Below, piece after piece: positions 8,161 through 16,300 of a stretch of DNA of 64,000 nt. Origin of the DNA: Massilia alkalitolerans DSM 17462 (GTDB lineage: Bacteria; Pseudomonadota; Gammaproteobacteria; Burkholderiales; Burkholderiaceae_D). How positions within the stretch are numbered: position 1 is the first letter of the stretch; each line of letters opens with the position of its first letter. The translations under genes and the position numbers were made by a program. The DNA is taken from contig NZ_ATYR01000021.1 of the NCBI RefSeq assembly GCF_000427785.1, positions 1-64,000 of the forward strand. Direction: 5' to 3'. The notes under the pieces were generated by a model. That model worked only from the letters and a program-made list of their open reading frames with translations, ran no database searches and had not been told where the DNA came from.

Positions 8161-10619
8161 GCAAGAATCCTGTCACCGAACGCATCGACGCCTGGTTCGC
8201 CGCGCGCGGCTGGACCGTGTTCCCCTTCCAGCGCAAGGTGTGGAAAGCGGCCTTGAAAGGCCAGTCCGGCCTGCTGCATGCGAATACCGGCGCCGGCAAG
8301 ACCTTCGCCGTCTGGTTCGCGGCCCTGCAGCGCGCCGGCCTCAAGACCGGCCGCCACACGGCCGGCCTGCGGGTGCTGTGGATCACCCCGATGCGCGCCC
8401 TGGCCGCCGACACCATGCGCGCGCTGGAAGAGTCCGCTGCCCAGCTCATGCCCGAGTGGCAGGTAGGCGCGCGCACCGGCGACACCGGCTCGGCCGAGCG
8501 CGCGCGCCAGTCGCGCAAGATGCCGGCCACCCTGGTGACCACGCCCGAGAGCCTGTCGCTGATGCTGAGCCACGCTCAAGCCGCCGAGCAGTTCAGGCAC
8601 CTGGACATGATCGTCATCGACGAATGGCACGAACTGATGGGCAGCAAGCGCGGCGTGCAGGTGCAGCTGGCGCTGGCGCGCCTGCGCCGCTGGCGCCCGG
8701 AACTGCTGGTGTGGGGCGTCTCGGCCACCATGGGTAACCTGGACCTGGCGCGCCACGTGCTGCTCGGTGGCGACGAGGGCGTGCTGGTCGAGGGCGATAT
8801 GCGCAAGAGAATCGAGGTGGACTGCCTGATTCCGGAGAACGTGGCGCGCTTCCCCTGGGGCGGCCACATGGGCCTGCAGATGCTCGGTCCGGTGATCCGC
8901 GAGATCGAGCTGCACGAAGCGACCCTGGTGTTCACCAATACCCGCGCCCAGTCGGAGATCTGGTACCAGAACATCATCGACGAGCGGCCCGACTGGGCCG
9001 GCATCGTCGCGCTGCACCACGGCTCGCTCGACCGCGAGGTGCGCGAATGGGTCGAGATGGGGCTCAAGAAAGGCGAGCTGAAGGCGGTCATCTGCACCGC
9101 CAGCCTGGACCTGGGCGTGGACTTCCTGCCGGTCGAGCGCGTGCTGCAGGTGGGCAGCGCCAAGGGCATCGCGCGCCTGCTGCAGCGCGCCGGGCGCAGC
9201 GGCCATGCGCCGGGGCGGGTCTCGCGCGTGACCCTGGTGCCGACCAACAGCCTGGAACTGCTGGAGGCGGCCGGCGCCAAGAAGGCGGTGGCGGCGCGCC
9301 GCATCGAGGGGCGCTACGTGCCCAACAAACCCTTCGACGTGCTGGTGCAGCACCTGGTGACGGTGGCGCTGGGCGGCGGTTTCATTTCCAGTGAGCTGTA
9401 CCAGGAAGTCAGGCGCGCCTGGTCATACCGCAACCTGGACGAGGAAGAATGGCAATGGGCACTCGATTTCGTCGCGCGCGGCGGCCAGAGCCTGCTGGCC
9501 TATCCGGAATACCGGCGCGTGCTGCCGGACGAGGAGGGCGTGTACCGGGTGCCGGATACGGCGATCGGACGACGCCACCGCATGGGCATCGGCACCATCG
9601 TGTCCGATTCCACCATCTCCGTGAAATACATGAGCGGGGGCCGCATCGGCAGCGTCGAGGAATCCTTCATCTCACGCCTCAAGCCCGGCGACCACTTCCT
9701 GTTCGGCGGGCGCATCCTGGAATTCGTGCGCGTGCACGAGATGACGGCGTTCGTCAAGCGCGCCACCAGCAACCGCGGGGCGATTGCGCGCTGGCAGGGC
9801 GCCAAGATGCCGATGTCGTCCGAACTGGCGCATGCGGCGCTGGAAGAGCTGCGCCTGGCGTCCGAAGGCATCTACGACAGCCCCGAGATGGAAGCGCTGC
9901 GGCCGCTGATCGAGATCCAGTGCCGCTGGTCGGCATTGCCGACCAGCGAGACCCTGGTCATCGAGAGCATGAAGAGCCGCGAAGGCTGGCACCTGTTCGT
10001 CTATCCCTTCGCGGGGCGCTCGGTGCACATGGGACTGGCCTCGCTGTTCGCCTATCGGATCGGCCGCATGCAGCCCTCGACCTTCTCGATCGCGATCAAC
10101 GATTACGGCTTCGAGCTGCTCGCGCCCGAACCGGTGGACTGGTCCCGCATCTTTGCCGCGGAAATGGGTTCCGAGGTGGATCTGTTCAGCACCGACTGCC
10201 TGCTGGAAGACGTGCTGGGCAGCCTGAATGCGACCCAGCTGTCACAGCAGCGCTTCCGCGAGGTGGCGCGCATCGCCGGCCTGGTGTTCCAGGGCTATCC
10301 CGGCCAGCCGAAGTCGAACCGCCAGCTGCAGGCCTCGTCTTCGCTGTTCTTCGAGGTCTTCCGCAAGCACGATGCGGGCAACCTGCTGCTCACCCAGGCC
10401 CAGCGCGAAGTGCTGGAGCAGGAGCTGGAGCTGACGCGCCTGCGCGAGACGCTGGTCGAACTGCACGGGCGCCGCGTCGCTTATCGCGAGGTCAAGCGCG
10501 CCACGCCTTTCGGCTTCGCGCTGATGGTCGAGCGCTTCCGCGAGAAGGTCAGCACCGAGAAGCTGTCCGACCGCGTGGCGCGCATGGTGCGCGAACTCGA
10601 AAAGGCGGCAGCGGCATGA
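8157..10619 (+). CDS. Ligase-associated DExH-box helicase (Lhr-like)
   Basis: 820 residues. Walker A is HANTGAGKT (Lys near 48), motif II is the DExH box DEWH (from 155), motif III SATMGN, motif VI LQRAGRSGH. The length and the conserved C-terminal half match the Lhr-core family found with PdeM, where the helicase is described as a 3'-5' ssDNA translocase active in DNA damage response. No large Lhr C-terminal extension is present. It overlaps the ligase (ATGA) and the phosphoesterase (ATGA), which implies strict co-expression. Confidence 0.92.
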   Translation: MSKNPVTERIDAWFAARGWTVFPFQRKVWKAALKGQSGLLHANTGAGKTFAVWFAALQRAGLKTGRHTAGLRVLWITPMRALAADTMRALEESAAQLMPEWQVGARTGDTGSAERARQSRKMPATLVTTPESLSLMLSHAQAAEQFRHLDMIVIDEWHELMGSKRGVQVQLALARLRRWRPELLVWGVSATMGNLDLARHVLLGGDEGVLVEGDMRKRIEVDCLIPENVARFPWGGHMGLQMLGPVIREIELHEATLVFTNTRAQSEIWYQNIIDERPDWAGIVALHHGSLDREVREWVEMGLKKGELKAVICTASLDLGVDFLPVERVLQVGSAKGIARLLQRAGRSGHAPGRVSRVTLVPTNSLELLEAAGAKKAVAARRIEGRYVPNKPFDVLVQHLVTVALGGGFISSELYQEVRRAWSYRNLDEEEWQWALDFVARGGQSLLAYPEYRRVLPDEEGVYRVPDTAIGRRHRMGIGTIVSDSTISVKYMSGGRIGSVEESFISRLKPGDHFLFGGRILEFVRVHEMTAFVKRATSNRGAIARWQGAKMPMSSELAHAALEELRLASEGIYDSPEMEALRPLIEIQCRWSALPTSETLVIESMKSREGWHLFVYPFAGRSVHMGLASLFAYRIGRMQPSTFSIAINDYGFELLAPEPVDWSRIFAAEMGSEVDLFSTDCLLEDVLGSLNATQLSQQRFREVARIAGLVFQGYPGQPKSNRQLQASSSLFFEVFRKHDAGNLLLTQAQREVLEQELELTRLRETLVELHGRRVAYREVKRATPFGFALMVERFREKVSTEKLSDRVARMVRELEKAAAA

Positions 10620-11266
10620 GCAGCGTTGCAGTCCGTGTCGCCGGCGAGACGCTCCTGCTGCTGCCGCAGAAGGCGCTGTACTGGCCGCATGAAAAGATGC
10701 TGGTCATTGCCGACATCCATTTCGGCAAGGCGGCGGCCTTCCGCGCCCTCGGGGTGCCGGTGCCGCGTGGGACCACCACCGAGAACCTGGCAGGGCTGGA
10801 CGCCCTGGTCGAGGCGCACGGTGCGCGCCACATCGCATTCCTGGGCGACTTCCTGCATGCGCGCGCCGCCCATGCCAGCGCCACCCAGCAGGCCATGCTG
10901 GCCTGGCGCGAGCGCCGCCGCGACTTGCAGCTGACGCTGGTGCGCGGCAACCACGACCGCCACGCGGGCGACCCGGCCGCGGCGCTGGGCATCGACCTGG
11001 TGGACGAGCCGCACGCGCTCGGCCCCTTCGCCTTCTGCCACCACCCGGATCTCGCCACCCCGGGCTACGCCCTGGCCGGCCACATCCATCCGGTCTACGT
11101 GCTGGCGACCCGTTTCGATGCGCTGCGCCTGCCGTGCTTCGTGGTCGGGCAGGACCGCATGATCCTGCCGTCCTTCGGCGCCTTTACGGGTGGCCATGCG
11201 ATCCGCCCGGAGCCGGGCGACAGCATCTATGTGACATCCGGGGACGCCGTCCACTGCGTACGATAG
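10616..11266 (+). CDS. pdeM: Ligase-associated metallophosphoesterase (PdeM type)
   Basis: 216 residues. Calcineurin-like metal sites are seen in order: ADIHFGK (first Asp and His), GDFLHAR, GNHDR and GHIHP. The segment FRALGVPVPRGTT is typical of the DNA ligase-associated PdeM family. It is the last gene of the repair operon and overlaps the helicase by four bases. The family has been linked to DNA repair and has phosphodiesterase activity in vitro; its real substrate in this pathway is uncertain. No terminator is clear between it and the next gene, which has its own ribosome site. Confidence 0.9.
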   Translation: MSSVAVRVAGETLLLLPQKALYWPHEKMLVIADIHFGKAAAFRALGVPVPRGTTTENLAGLDALVEAHGARHIAFLGDFLHARAAHASATQQAMLAWRERRRDLQLTLVRGNHDRHAGDPAAALGIDLVDEPHALGPFAFCHHPDLATPGYALAGHIHPVYVLATRFDALRLPCFVVGQDRMILPSFGAFTGGHAIRPEPGDSIYVTSGDAVHCVR

Positions 11267-11354
11267 CGTACCGACCCCTTGTCGTGCCCGAGCGACAATT
11301 CCCTGCAGATAAAAGGTGATCCTGTACTGCCAATCGACAAGGGGAGGCGAAGCC

Positions 11355-12437
11355 ATGGTTTTCAGTAAGCTGCTGCAGGCCGCGTTCGCTGCGGCAATGA
11401 TGCTTGGACCGGTCCTGACGGGTAGCGCTACCGCCCAGGCCCAGCAATACCAGAACCGCGCCTATGGGCCGGTCATCAACGGATTCAACGTGGAAGAAGT
11501 ACGCCGCCTGACGCCCGGCGTCGAGCTGCATTTCGACCTGTACGGCAGCCCCGGCGGCATCGCGACCCTGCGCATCGACGGCGCCACCCGCAACCTGAAC
11601 CTGACCGAAGTCGAGCCGGGCCAGTACACCGGCACCTATACCATCGGCACCCACGACCGCATCCGTCCGGAAAGCGGCGTCACCGCCAACCTGCGCCTGG
11701 GCAACCAGGTTGCCACCAATCTGCTGAGCGAATCGCTGCTGCAGCCAAACGCGCCGCGCCAGCAGCGCGGCCAGCTGGCGACTAACCTGGCAATCGAGCG
11801 CTTCAACGTACAGGGCAGTCCGGATCTGAGCCCGGGTAATGAATTGCGCTTCACGGTGTTCGGCACGCCAGGCGGCCGTGCCGAAGTGGCGATTGCCGGC
11901 GCCCGCGGCGTGTTCTTCCTGCCGGAAGTCCGGCCGGGCGAGTACGACGGCGTGTATACCATCCGCAACGCCGACCGCATTGCCCCGGACAGCCGCGTGA
12001 CCGCCACCATCCGCGCCAACGGCCGTACCACCACCTCGGTGCTGGGCCGTCCGCTGCTGGCGGGTGCGCGCGTCAGCGAACCGCGCCAGGCGCGCTACTG
12101 CACCAACTGCGCCACCGTGGAGGCGGTCAATGTGATCGAAGTGTCGGGTAATGGCAACTACCTGGGTACCGCGGGCGGCGCCGTCATCGGCGGCCTGCTC
12201 GGCAGCCAGGTCGGCAGCGGCAGCGGCCGCACCGCGGCCACGGTGGCCGGCGCAGTGGCCGGCGGCCTGGCAGGGCGCAATGTCCAGCGCAACATGAACC
12301 GCGACCAGCGTTATGAAGTCATCGTGCGCTATGCGAACAGTGGCGCGACCCAGACCCTGCAGTTCGAGAACGATCCGGGCTTCCGCCAGGGCGACCGGGT
12401 GCGGGTGAACAATGGGGTGTTGTCGCGGGATCAATGA
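11355..12437 (+). CDS. Exported glycine-zipper (2TM) protein with duplicated N-terminal domain
   Basis: 360 residues. The ATG at 11355 has GGGGAGG seven bases upstream; a longer frame from 11316 has no such site. A signal peptide (FAAAMMLGPVLTGSATAQAQ) is followed by two similar domains of about 85 residues (about 41-125 and 147-230), each with a GSPGG/GTPGG turn and a (G/R)xYTGTYTI / EYDGVYTI strand. The C-terminus has a glycine zipper, GGAVIGGLLGSQVGSGSG...VAGAVAGGLAGR, as in 17-kDa surface antigens, likely in or at the outer membrane. Function unknown. It stands outside the repair operon and ends in a strong terminator. Confidence 0.75.
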   Translation: MVFSKLLQAAFAAAMMLGPVLTGSATAQAQQYQNRAYGPVINGFNVEEVRRLTPGVELHFDLYGSPGGIATLRIDGATRNLNLTEVEPGQYTGTYTIGTHDRIRPESGVTANLRLGNQVATNLLSESLLQPNAPRQQRGQLATNLAIERFNVQGSPDLSPGNELRFTVFGTPGGRAEVAIAGARGVFFLPEVRPGEYDGVYTIRNADRIAPDSRVTATIRANGRTTTSVLGRPLLAGARVSEPRQARYCTNCATVEAVNVIEVSGNGNYLGTAGGAVIGGLLGSQVGSGSGRTAATVAGAVAGGLAGRNVQRNMNRDQRYEVIVRYANSGATQTLQFENDPGFRQGDRVRVNNGVLSRDQ

Positions 12438-12456
12438 CGCTACACCACTTCTATAT

Positions 12457-12567
12457 CGTAGGGTGGGCAGGTTTCCTGCCCACGCGGTGATAGTTAGCAG
12501 TTGAAACTACCCGCAGGCAGATCTCGCCGGGTTTGAACGCGTGGGCGGCAAAGCCGCCCACGCTACG
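12457..12567. repeat. GTAGGGTGGGC dispersed repeat, copy A
   Basis: Bounded by CGTAGGGTGGGC (12457-12468) and GCCCACGCTACG (12556-12567), a 12-bp terminal inverted repeat with one mismatch. Inside are two smaller hairpins with GGGC/GCCC arms. The left part is nearly identical to copy B (22921-22957), and the TTGAACGCGTGGGCGGC motif of its right part recurs in copy C (37482-37650). It lies just after a gene end and before a terminator, as REP-like elements usually do. Confidence 0.75.
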
Positions 12568-12590
12568 AAAGCAACACCACGTATAGAACC

Positions 12591-12630
12591 AAGGCCGGAG
12601 CCCTCGCGGGCACCGGCCTTGTTGTTTTTT
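12591..12630 (+). terminator. Intrinsic terminator after the glycine-zipper gene
   Basis: AAGGCCGG pairs with CCGGCCTT, then after an A/A mismatch GCCC pairs with GGGC around a TCGC tetraloop, followed by GTTGTTTTTT. It ends plus-strand transcription just before the convergent fnr-like gene. Confidence 0.85.
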
Positions 12631-12643
12631 AGCTACGAGCTGT

Positions 12644-13498
12644 TCAGGCAGTGGCCAGCACTTGGTCGTCGCCCGGCTGCTCGCTCTCGGCCTTCTGCTT
12701 GGCGCCACCCTTGGTGCGCGAGCGCGAAGGCGGCAGGCGGCGCAGGGTCTTGAGCGCTTCGGCGTCCTTGATGCCGATGGTGCGCTGGTCGACGGTGATC
12801 AGGCCGATCTCGTTGAAGGCCGACAGGGTGCGGCTGACGGTTTCCAGGGTCAGGCCGAGGTAGCTGCCGATCTCGTGGCGGGTCATGCGCAGGTTGAACA
12901 GCTTGCTCGAGTAGCCCATCGCGGCGAAGCGGTCGGCCAGCGAGACCAGGAAGCGGGCCACGCGCGCTTCTGCCGAGAGGGCGCCGAGCATGCCGATCAT
13001 GGTCTGCTCGCGCACCAGCTCGCGGCTCATGACGCCGTACATCATGTTCTCGAGCTCGGCGTGGACGCGGCCGAGGGCGGTGAGTTTCTTGAACGGCAGC
13101 AGGATCAGGTCGCAGTCGGACAGGGCCACCGCTTCCGAGGCGTAGTGGCGGGTGTGGATGCCATCCACGCCCAGCATGTCGCCCTTCATCGGGAAGCTCA
13201 GCACCTGTTCGTTGCCGAACTCGTCGATGAGTACGGTTTTCAGGAAACCCGAGTTGACGATGTACAGGGTGTCGAAGGCCTGGCCGATGGTGTGGACGCG
13301 CTGGCCGGTCTTGAACTGGACATGCTGGAACAGCAATTCTTCGGAGGTCACCGAGACACTGGCCGGGATGCGGAGCAGGTCGCAGACTTCCTTGAGATTG
13401 GACCAGAGGCGTCCCTGGCGCTGGCGGCCGGCTTCCATGGGGGAGTGCATGGTCGGCTGGGTGACGTTGCGTTGTTCTGACGTTGGCTGGGACTGCAT
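12644..13498 (-). CDS. Crp/Fnr-family transcriptional regulator lacking the Fnr cysteine cluster
   Basis: 284 residues from the ATG at 13498, which has GGAG six bases upstream; the Met two codons earlier touches the GGAG. A cyclic-nucleotide-like sensor fold (about 40-160) precedes a long dimerisation helix and an HTH with MTRHEIGSYLGLTLETVSRT, whose ETVSR core is the Fnr type that reads TTGAT-N4-ATCAA. Only two cysteines are present in the sensor half (KEVCDLL and SDCDLIL) and there is no N-terminal CxxC group, so an oxygen-sensing [4Fe-4S] cluster is unlikely. The Lys/Ser/Arg-rich tail SRSRTKGGAKQKAESEQ is unusual. It may sense another redox or nitrogen-oxide signal. An FNR-like site lies upstream of the nearby usp gene. 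Confidence 0.85.
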   Translation of the reverse strand: MQSQPTSEQRNVTQPTMHSPMEAGRQRQGRLWSNLKEVCDLLRIPASVSVTSEELLFQHVQFKTGQRVHTIGQAFDTLYIVNSGFLKTVLIDEFGNEQVLSFPMKGDMLGVDGIHTRHYASEAVALSDCDLILLPFKKLTALGRVHAELENMMYGVMSRELVREQTMIGMLGALSAEARVARFLVSLADRFAAMGYSSKLFNLRMTRHEIGSYLGLTLETVSRTLSAFNEIGLITVDQRTIGIKDAEALKTLRRLPPSRSRTKGGAKQKAESEQPGDDQVLATA

Positions 13499-13825
13499 GC
13501 TCATCTCCAGGTGAAAGACTCAGGGTTTCGGCGACCACGGGGCGGAGCAGCGGGCTCACGCTGGGACTTGGATCGCAAGCAAGTCGAAACGCTGAATTCA
13601 GTATGCCAACACGAGTCCGGCACGGATATCAGCGATGGCTGAATATGTAGGTAGGAAGGCTGACAGGCTTGTAGGAATAATCTGACCCCTGATGTTGAAC
13701 TACAGAGGAAGAGGTCAGCGAGGCGCTGTAGGAGGAGTGGCAGTGCGAGGGGGAGGTGGGTGCCCCCCTGGCGGGGGCCACCTGCGGCACAAAACCGCTG
13801 GTGGCGTGTCTAAGACTTCTTAATC
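13499..13825. other. Intergenic region upstream of the fnr-like gene
   Basis: About 330 bases without a credible gene. It should hold the promoter of the fnr-like gene (minus strand) and the 3' end of the response regulator transcript. A strong GC-rich hairpin (AGGTGG..CCCCC / GGGGG..CCACCT, 13754-13783) lies in it; no T-run follows on either strand, so it is not a classical terminator. No TTGAT-N4-ATCAA site is seen here. Confidence 0.5.
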
Positions 13826-14470
13826 CTAGGCTTTCATCGGGGACAACAGCCGGTGCGCCACGGCGTACTGGACCATTTCCGACAGCGAGCTCATGCCCAT
13901 CTTCTGCATGATCCGGGTCTTGTGGGTGCTGACCGTCTTGACCGACAGGTGCAGGCTGTTGGCGATTTCGGTGATCGACTTGCCACCGACGAGGTGCGAA
14001 AACACCTCGAATTCACGGTCGGACAGCTGTTTATGCAACAGCTGTTCGTTCGGTGCCATGATATTGAGTGCCAGCTGCTCGGCCACTTCGGTACTGATAT
14101 AGGGACGTCCCGACGCCACCTTGCGGATCGCGCCCACCAGCTGGGTGCCCGCGCTTTCCTTGGTGAGGTAGCCCTGGGCGCCGGCGCGGATCGCCCGCAC
14201 CGCGTACTGTTCTTCCTCGTGCATGGTCAGGATCAGAATCGCCAGCTTGGGCGCCTCGCTGCGAACCTGGCGGATCAGGTCGACGCCGCTACGGCCCGGC
14301 ATCGACAGGTCGAGCAGCAGCAGGTCGAAGCCGCCCTGGCGTACCTGGGCCAGCACTTCGAAACCGTTGGTCGCCTCTCCGGCGATCTCGATATCCGGCG
14401 CACCATCGAGGATGCGCTTGAGTCCTTCGCGCATGATCGTGTGGTCGTCGGCAATGACGATGCGAATCAT
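13826..14470 (-). CDS. NarL/FixJ-type response regulator
   Basis: 214 residues: a receiver domain (1-120; ADDH acidic residues, phospho-acceptor Asp in LLLDLSMPG, Thr in ILTMHE, Lys in YLTKESA) and a LuxR-type HTH (about 150-210; LSDREFEVFSHLVGGKSITE, LSVKTVSTHKTRI). No kinase gene is next to it. It lies between the fnr-like and usp genes on the same strand, so a shared role in respiratory or stress adaptation is plausible. A 25-base near-perfect palindrome (14507-14531) sits 36 bases upstream of the start. Confidence 0.92.
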   Translation of the reverse strand: MIRIVIADDHTIMREGLKRILDGAPDIEIAGEATNGFEVLAQVRQGGFDLLLLDLSMPGRSGVDLIRQVRSEAPKLAILILTMHEEEQYAVRAIRAGAQGYLTKESAGTQLVGAIRKVASGRPYISTEVAEQLALNIMAPNEQLLHKQLSDREFEVFSHLVGGKSITEIANSLHLSVKTVSTHKTRIMQKMGMSSLSEMVQYAVAHRLLSPMKA

Positions 14471-14506
14471 AAAACCATCCTTCTCGGTGAAAGCAACGAT
14501 GACCTA

Positions 14507-14531
14507 GGGAAGCACTGATTCAGTGCTTCCC
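14507..14531. promoter_or_regulatory. Palindrome upstream of the NarL-type regulator gene
   Basis: GGGAAGCACTGA (14507-14518) and TCAGTGCTTCCC (14520-14531) form a 12+1+12 palindrome in the leader or promoter of the regulator gene. As RNA it would be a very stable hairpin, but no T-run follows on either strand. It could be an operator or the terminator of the upstream usp transcript. Confidence 0.55.
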
Positions 14532-14593
14532 AATGCAGGCTAACACAGGACGGCAGTGGCATCTGTCGTACTTTCTTCACGCCGACCGCGTTG

Positions 14594-15061
14594 TCAAGCA
14601 GGTGCGGGCTCACTGATCAGGCGGTGCACCAGCACCGGCTTGGTCGTGTGCGACAACACCTTGTTGGTGACGCTGCCGAGCAACAGCTGGCCCCAGCCGC
14701 TGCGGCCGTGCGATCCCATGAAGATCAGGTCGCAGCCTTCCTGCTCGGCGATATCGACGATCTTGAGGGCCGCGGTGTCGGAAAACGCGGTCATGCAACT
14801 GTGCTTCAGGCCGGCGCCAGCGCAGGAGCGCATGATTCTTCCCATGTACTCCTCGCCCATGCGGCACATCTGCGCGATATATTCTTCTTCGCTCGGATAG
14901 GAGGGCGGAATGATTTCCACGTACACGGGATACTGATAATCGGGCGCGACGAACAGGGCCAGCACCTCGGCGCCCATCTGTTGCGCAAATTTGACGCCGG
15001 CGCAGGCCGTATGCTGCGACACGGCCGAGCCGTCGGTGGTGATCAGGATTTTGCGGTACAT
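14594..15061 (-). CDS. Universal stress protein, UspA family
   Basis: 155 residues starting MYRKILITTDGSAVSQHTAC, with GGAGGAG six bases before the ATG at 15061. The ATP-binding signature is GSHGRSGWGQLLLGSVTNKV, fitting G-2x-G-9x-G(S/T). A single Usp domain of standard length. In many Proteobacteria usp genes of this kind are induced by Fnr/Anr under low oxygen; an FNR-type box is present about 78 bases upstream. It would act in the cytoplasm in stress survival. Confidence 0.9.
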   Translation of the reverse strand: MYRKILITTDGSAVSQHTACAGVKFAQQMGAEVLALFVAPDYQYPVYVEIIPPSYPSEEEYIAQMCRMGEEYMGRIMRSCAGAGLKHSCMTAFSDTAALKIVDIAEQEGCDLIFMGSHGRSGWGQLLLGSVTNKVLSHTTKPVLVHRLISEPAPA

Positions 15062-15430
15062 GATGACTCCTCCAATGGCCACGCCATTCTGGGGCGTACC
15101 GGGCGCGGCGGCGATTGCAAGAACGCAAACTGTTGAGCTTGATCAAACTCTGGGTTCTTATTGCTCGGCAACTGCAGCGCCGTGATAAGAAGAACCATCG
15201 AGTTACGAAAAACAACACCTCCCTTGTGTAAACATTCAGGAACCGTGCCATTTAATTGTCGCGGAATTAAGTTTCGCTGTCCATTTTGTTGTGTCTCCGT
15301 CGCCGAGATTTACCTGTGGCAACTACGCTGCTACACTCGCATGCAGACTTTGGACCATCCCGGATGGTCGCAGTAAACACTACTGAATACCGCTGATTGC
15401 GAACTTATACACCATGGAGAAGCAGGGATT
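15062..15430. other. Divergent promoter region, usp / cheZ
   Basis: 369 bases between the minus-strand usp gene and plus-strand cheZ. It contains the FNR-type box near usp. Towards cheZ the sequence is more AT-rich and shows a small hairpin (ACCATCCCGGATGGT, about 15353-15367). No gene is supported and I could not fit a clear flagellar (sigma28) promoter for cheZ. Confidence 0.5.
15133..15146. promoter_or_regulatory. FNR/ANR-type binding site
   Basis: TTGAGCTTGATCAA matches the TTGAT-N4-ATCAA consensus at nine of ten defined positions. Its centre is about 78 bases upstream of the usp ATG, a distance suited to activation once a leader is allowed for. The fnr-like regulator 1.6 kb away carries the matching ETVSR recognition helix. 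Confidence 0.7.
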
Positions 15431-16300
15431 ATGACCGACGCCGCTGACGATTTCGACGCACTATTCGAGGAAGTGGCGGCGCAGCGCGCCAACGCTCCTG
15501 CCCCGGCGCCGGCGGCCGAGCCCGCACCGGCCCCAGCTGCGGCAGCTGTCGCAGACGAAGACGACCTCGACTCCCTGTTCGACCAGGTATCGGCGGCAAG
15601 TGCGCCGGCGATCGCCGCTGCCGCTCCAGTGGCGGCCGCGGCAGCTGCGCCGGCTGCGGCGTCCGTGCCGGCCGTGGCCAGCGACGGCGAACACGCCATG
15701 TTCGAACGCCTCGGCGGCATCGTGCGCCTGCTGCACGATTCGCTGCGCGAGCTCGGCTACGACAAGGCGCTGACCGAGGCGTCCTCGGCCATCGTCGACG
15801 CCCAGGACCGCCTGGAATACGTCGCCACCCTGACCGAACAGGCCGCCAACAAGGTGCTGAACACCCTGGACGACGGCATGCCGGCGCAGGACCTGCTGTC
15901 GAAGCAGGCCAAGGACATGGAAACCCGCTGGGCCGACCTGTTCTCGGGCAAGCTGAGCCTGGACGAATTCAAGGCCCTGGCCGGCGATTCGCGCCAGTTC
16001 GCCACCGCCGTGAACGAAGCCACCGAAGCCGAGAAGGCGCGCCTGCTCGAGATCATGATGGCCCAGGACTTCCAGGACATCACCGGCCAGCTGATCAAGA
16101 AAGTAGTCAAGATCACCCAGACCGTGGAATCGGAACTGGCGCAGCTGCTGCGCGACAGCGCGCCGGCCGACCTGAAGGAAAAGCTGGCGAAGAAAGAAGT
16201 GCCGGCCGCGCCCGCGCCGCTGATGCAGGGCCCGTCGGTGCCGGATACGGCGCTGAACCAGGACAACGTTGACGATCTTCTGGCCGATCTGGGGTTCTAA
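15431..16300 (+). CDS. cheZ: Chemotaxis protein phosphatase CheZ
   Basis: 289 residues. The catalytic segment AQDFQDITGQLIKK (about 211-224) carries the Gln that attacks phospho-CheY (Gln215), and the C-terminal VDDLLADLGF is the CheY-binding helix. The first 100 residues include long Ala/Pro stretches and two acidic motifs (DFDALFEEV, DLDSLFDQV) that resemble the C-terminal peptide. The body is a long helical hairpin typical of the family. The stop shares one base with the cheA start, so the two are coupled. No cheY lies in the window, although CheZ acts on it. Confidence 0.92.
   Translation: MTDAADDFDALFEEVAAQRANAPAPAPAAEPAPAPAAAAVADEDDLDSLFDQVSAASAPAIAAAAPVAAAAAAPAAASVPAVASDGEHAMFERLGGIVRLLHDSLRELGYDKALTEASSAIVDAQDRLEYVATLTEQAANKVLNTLDDGMPAQDLLSKQAKDMETRWADLFSGKLSLDEFKALAGDSRQFATAVNEATEAEKARLLEIMMAQDFQDITGQLIKKVVKITQTVESELAQLLRDSAPADLKEKLAKKEVPAAPAPLMQGPSVPDTALNQDNVDDLLADLGF

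Noticed and set aside
13754..13783. Terminator for the NarL-type regulator gene
   Set aside because: A strong stem but no T-run in the direction of transcription; listed only as a hairpin.
15260..15310. Sigma28 flagellar promoter for cheZ (TTAAGTTT ... GCCGAGAT)
   Set aside because: The spacing between the two parts is 27 bases, far too long for this promoter class.
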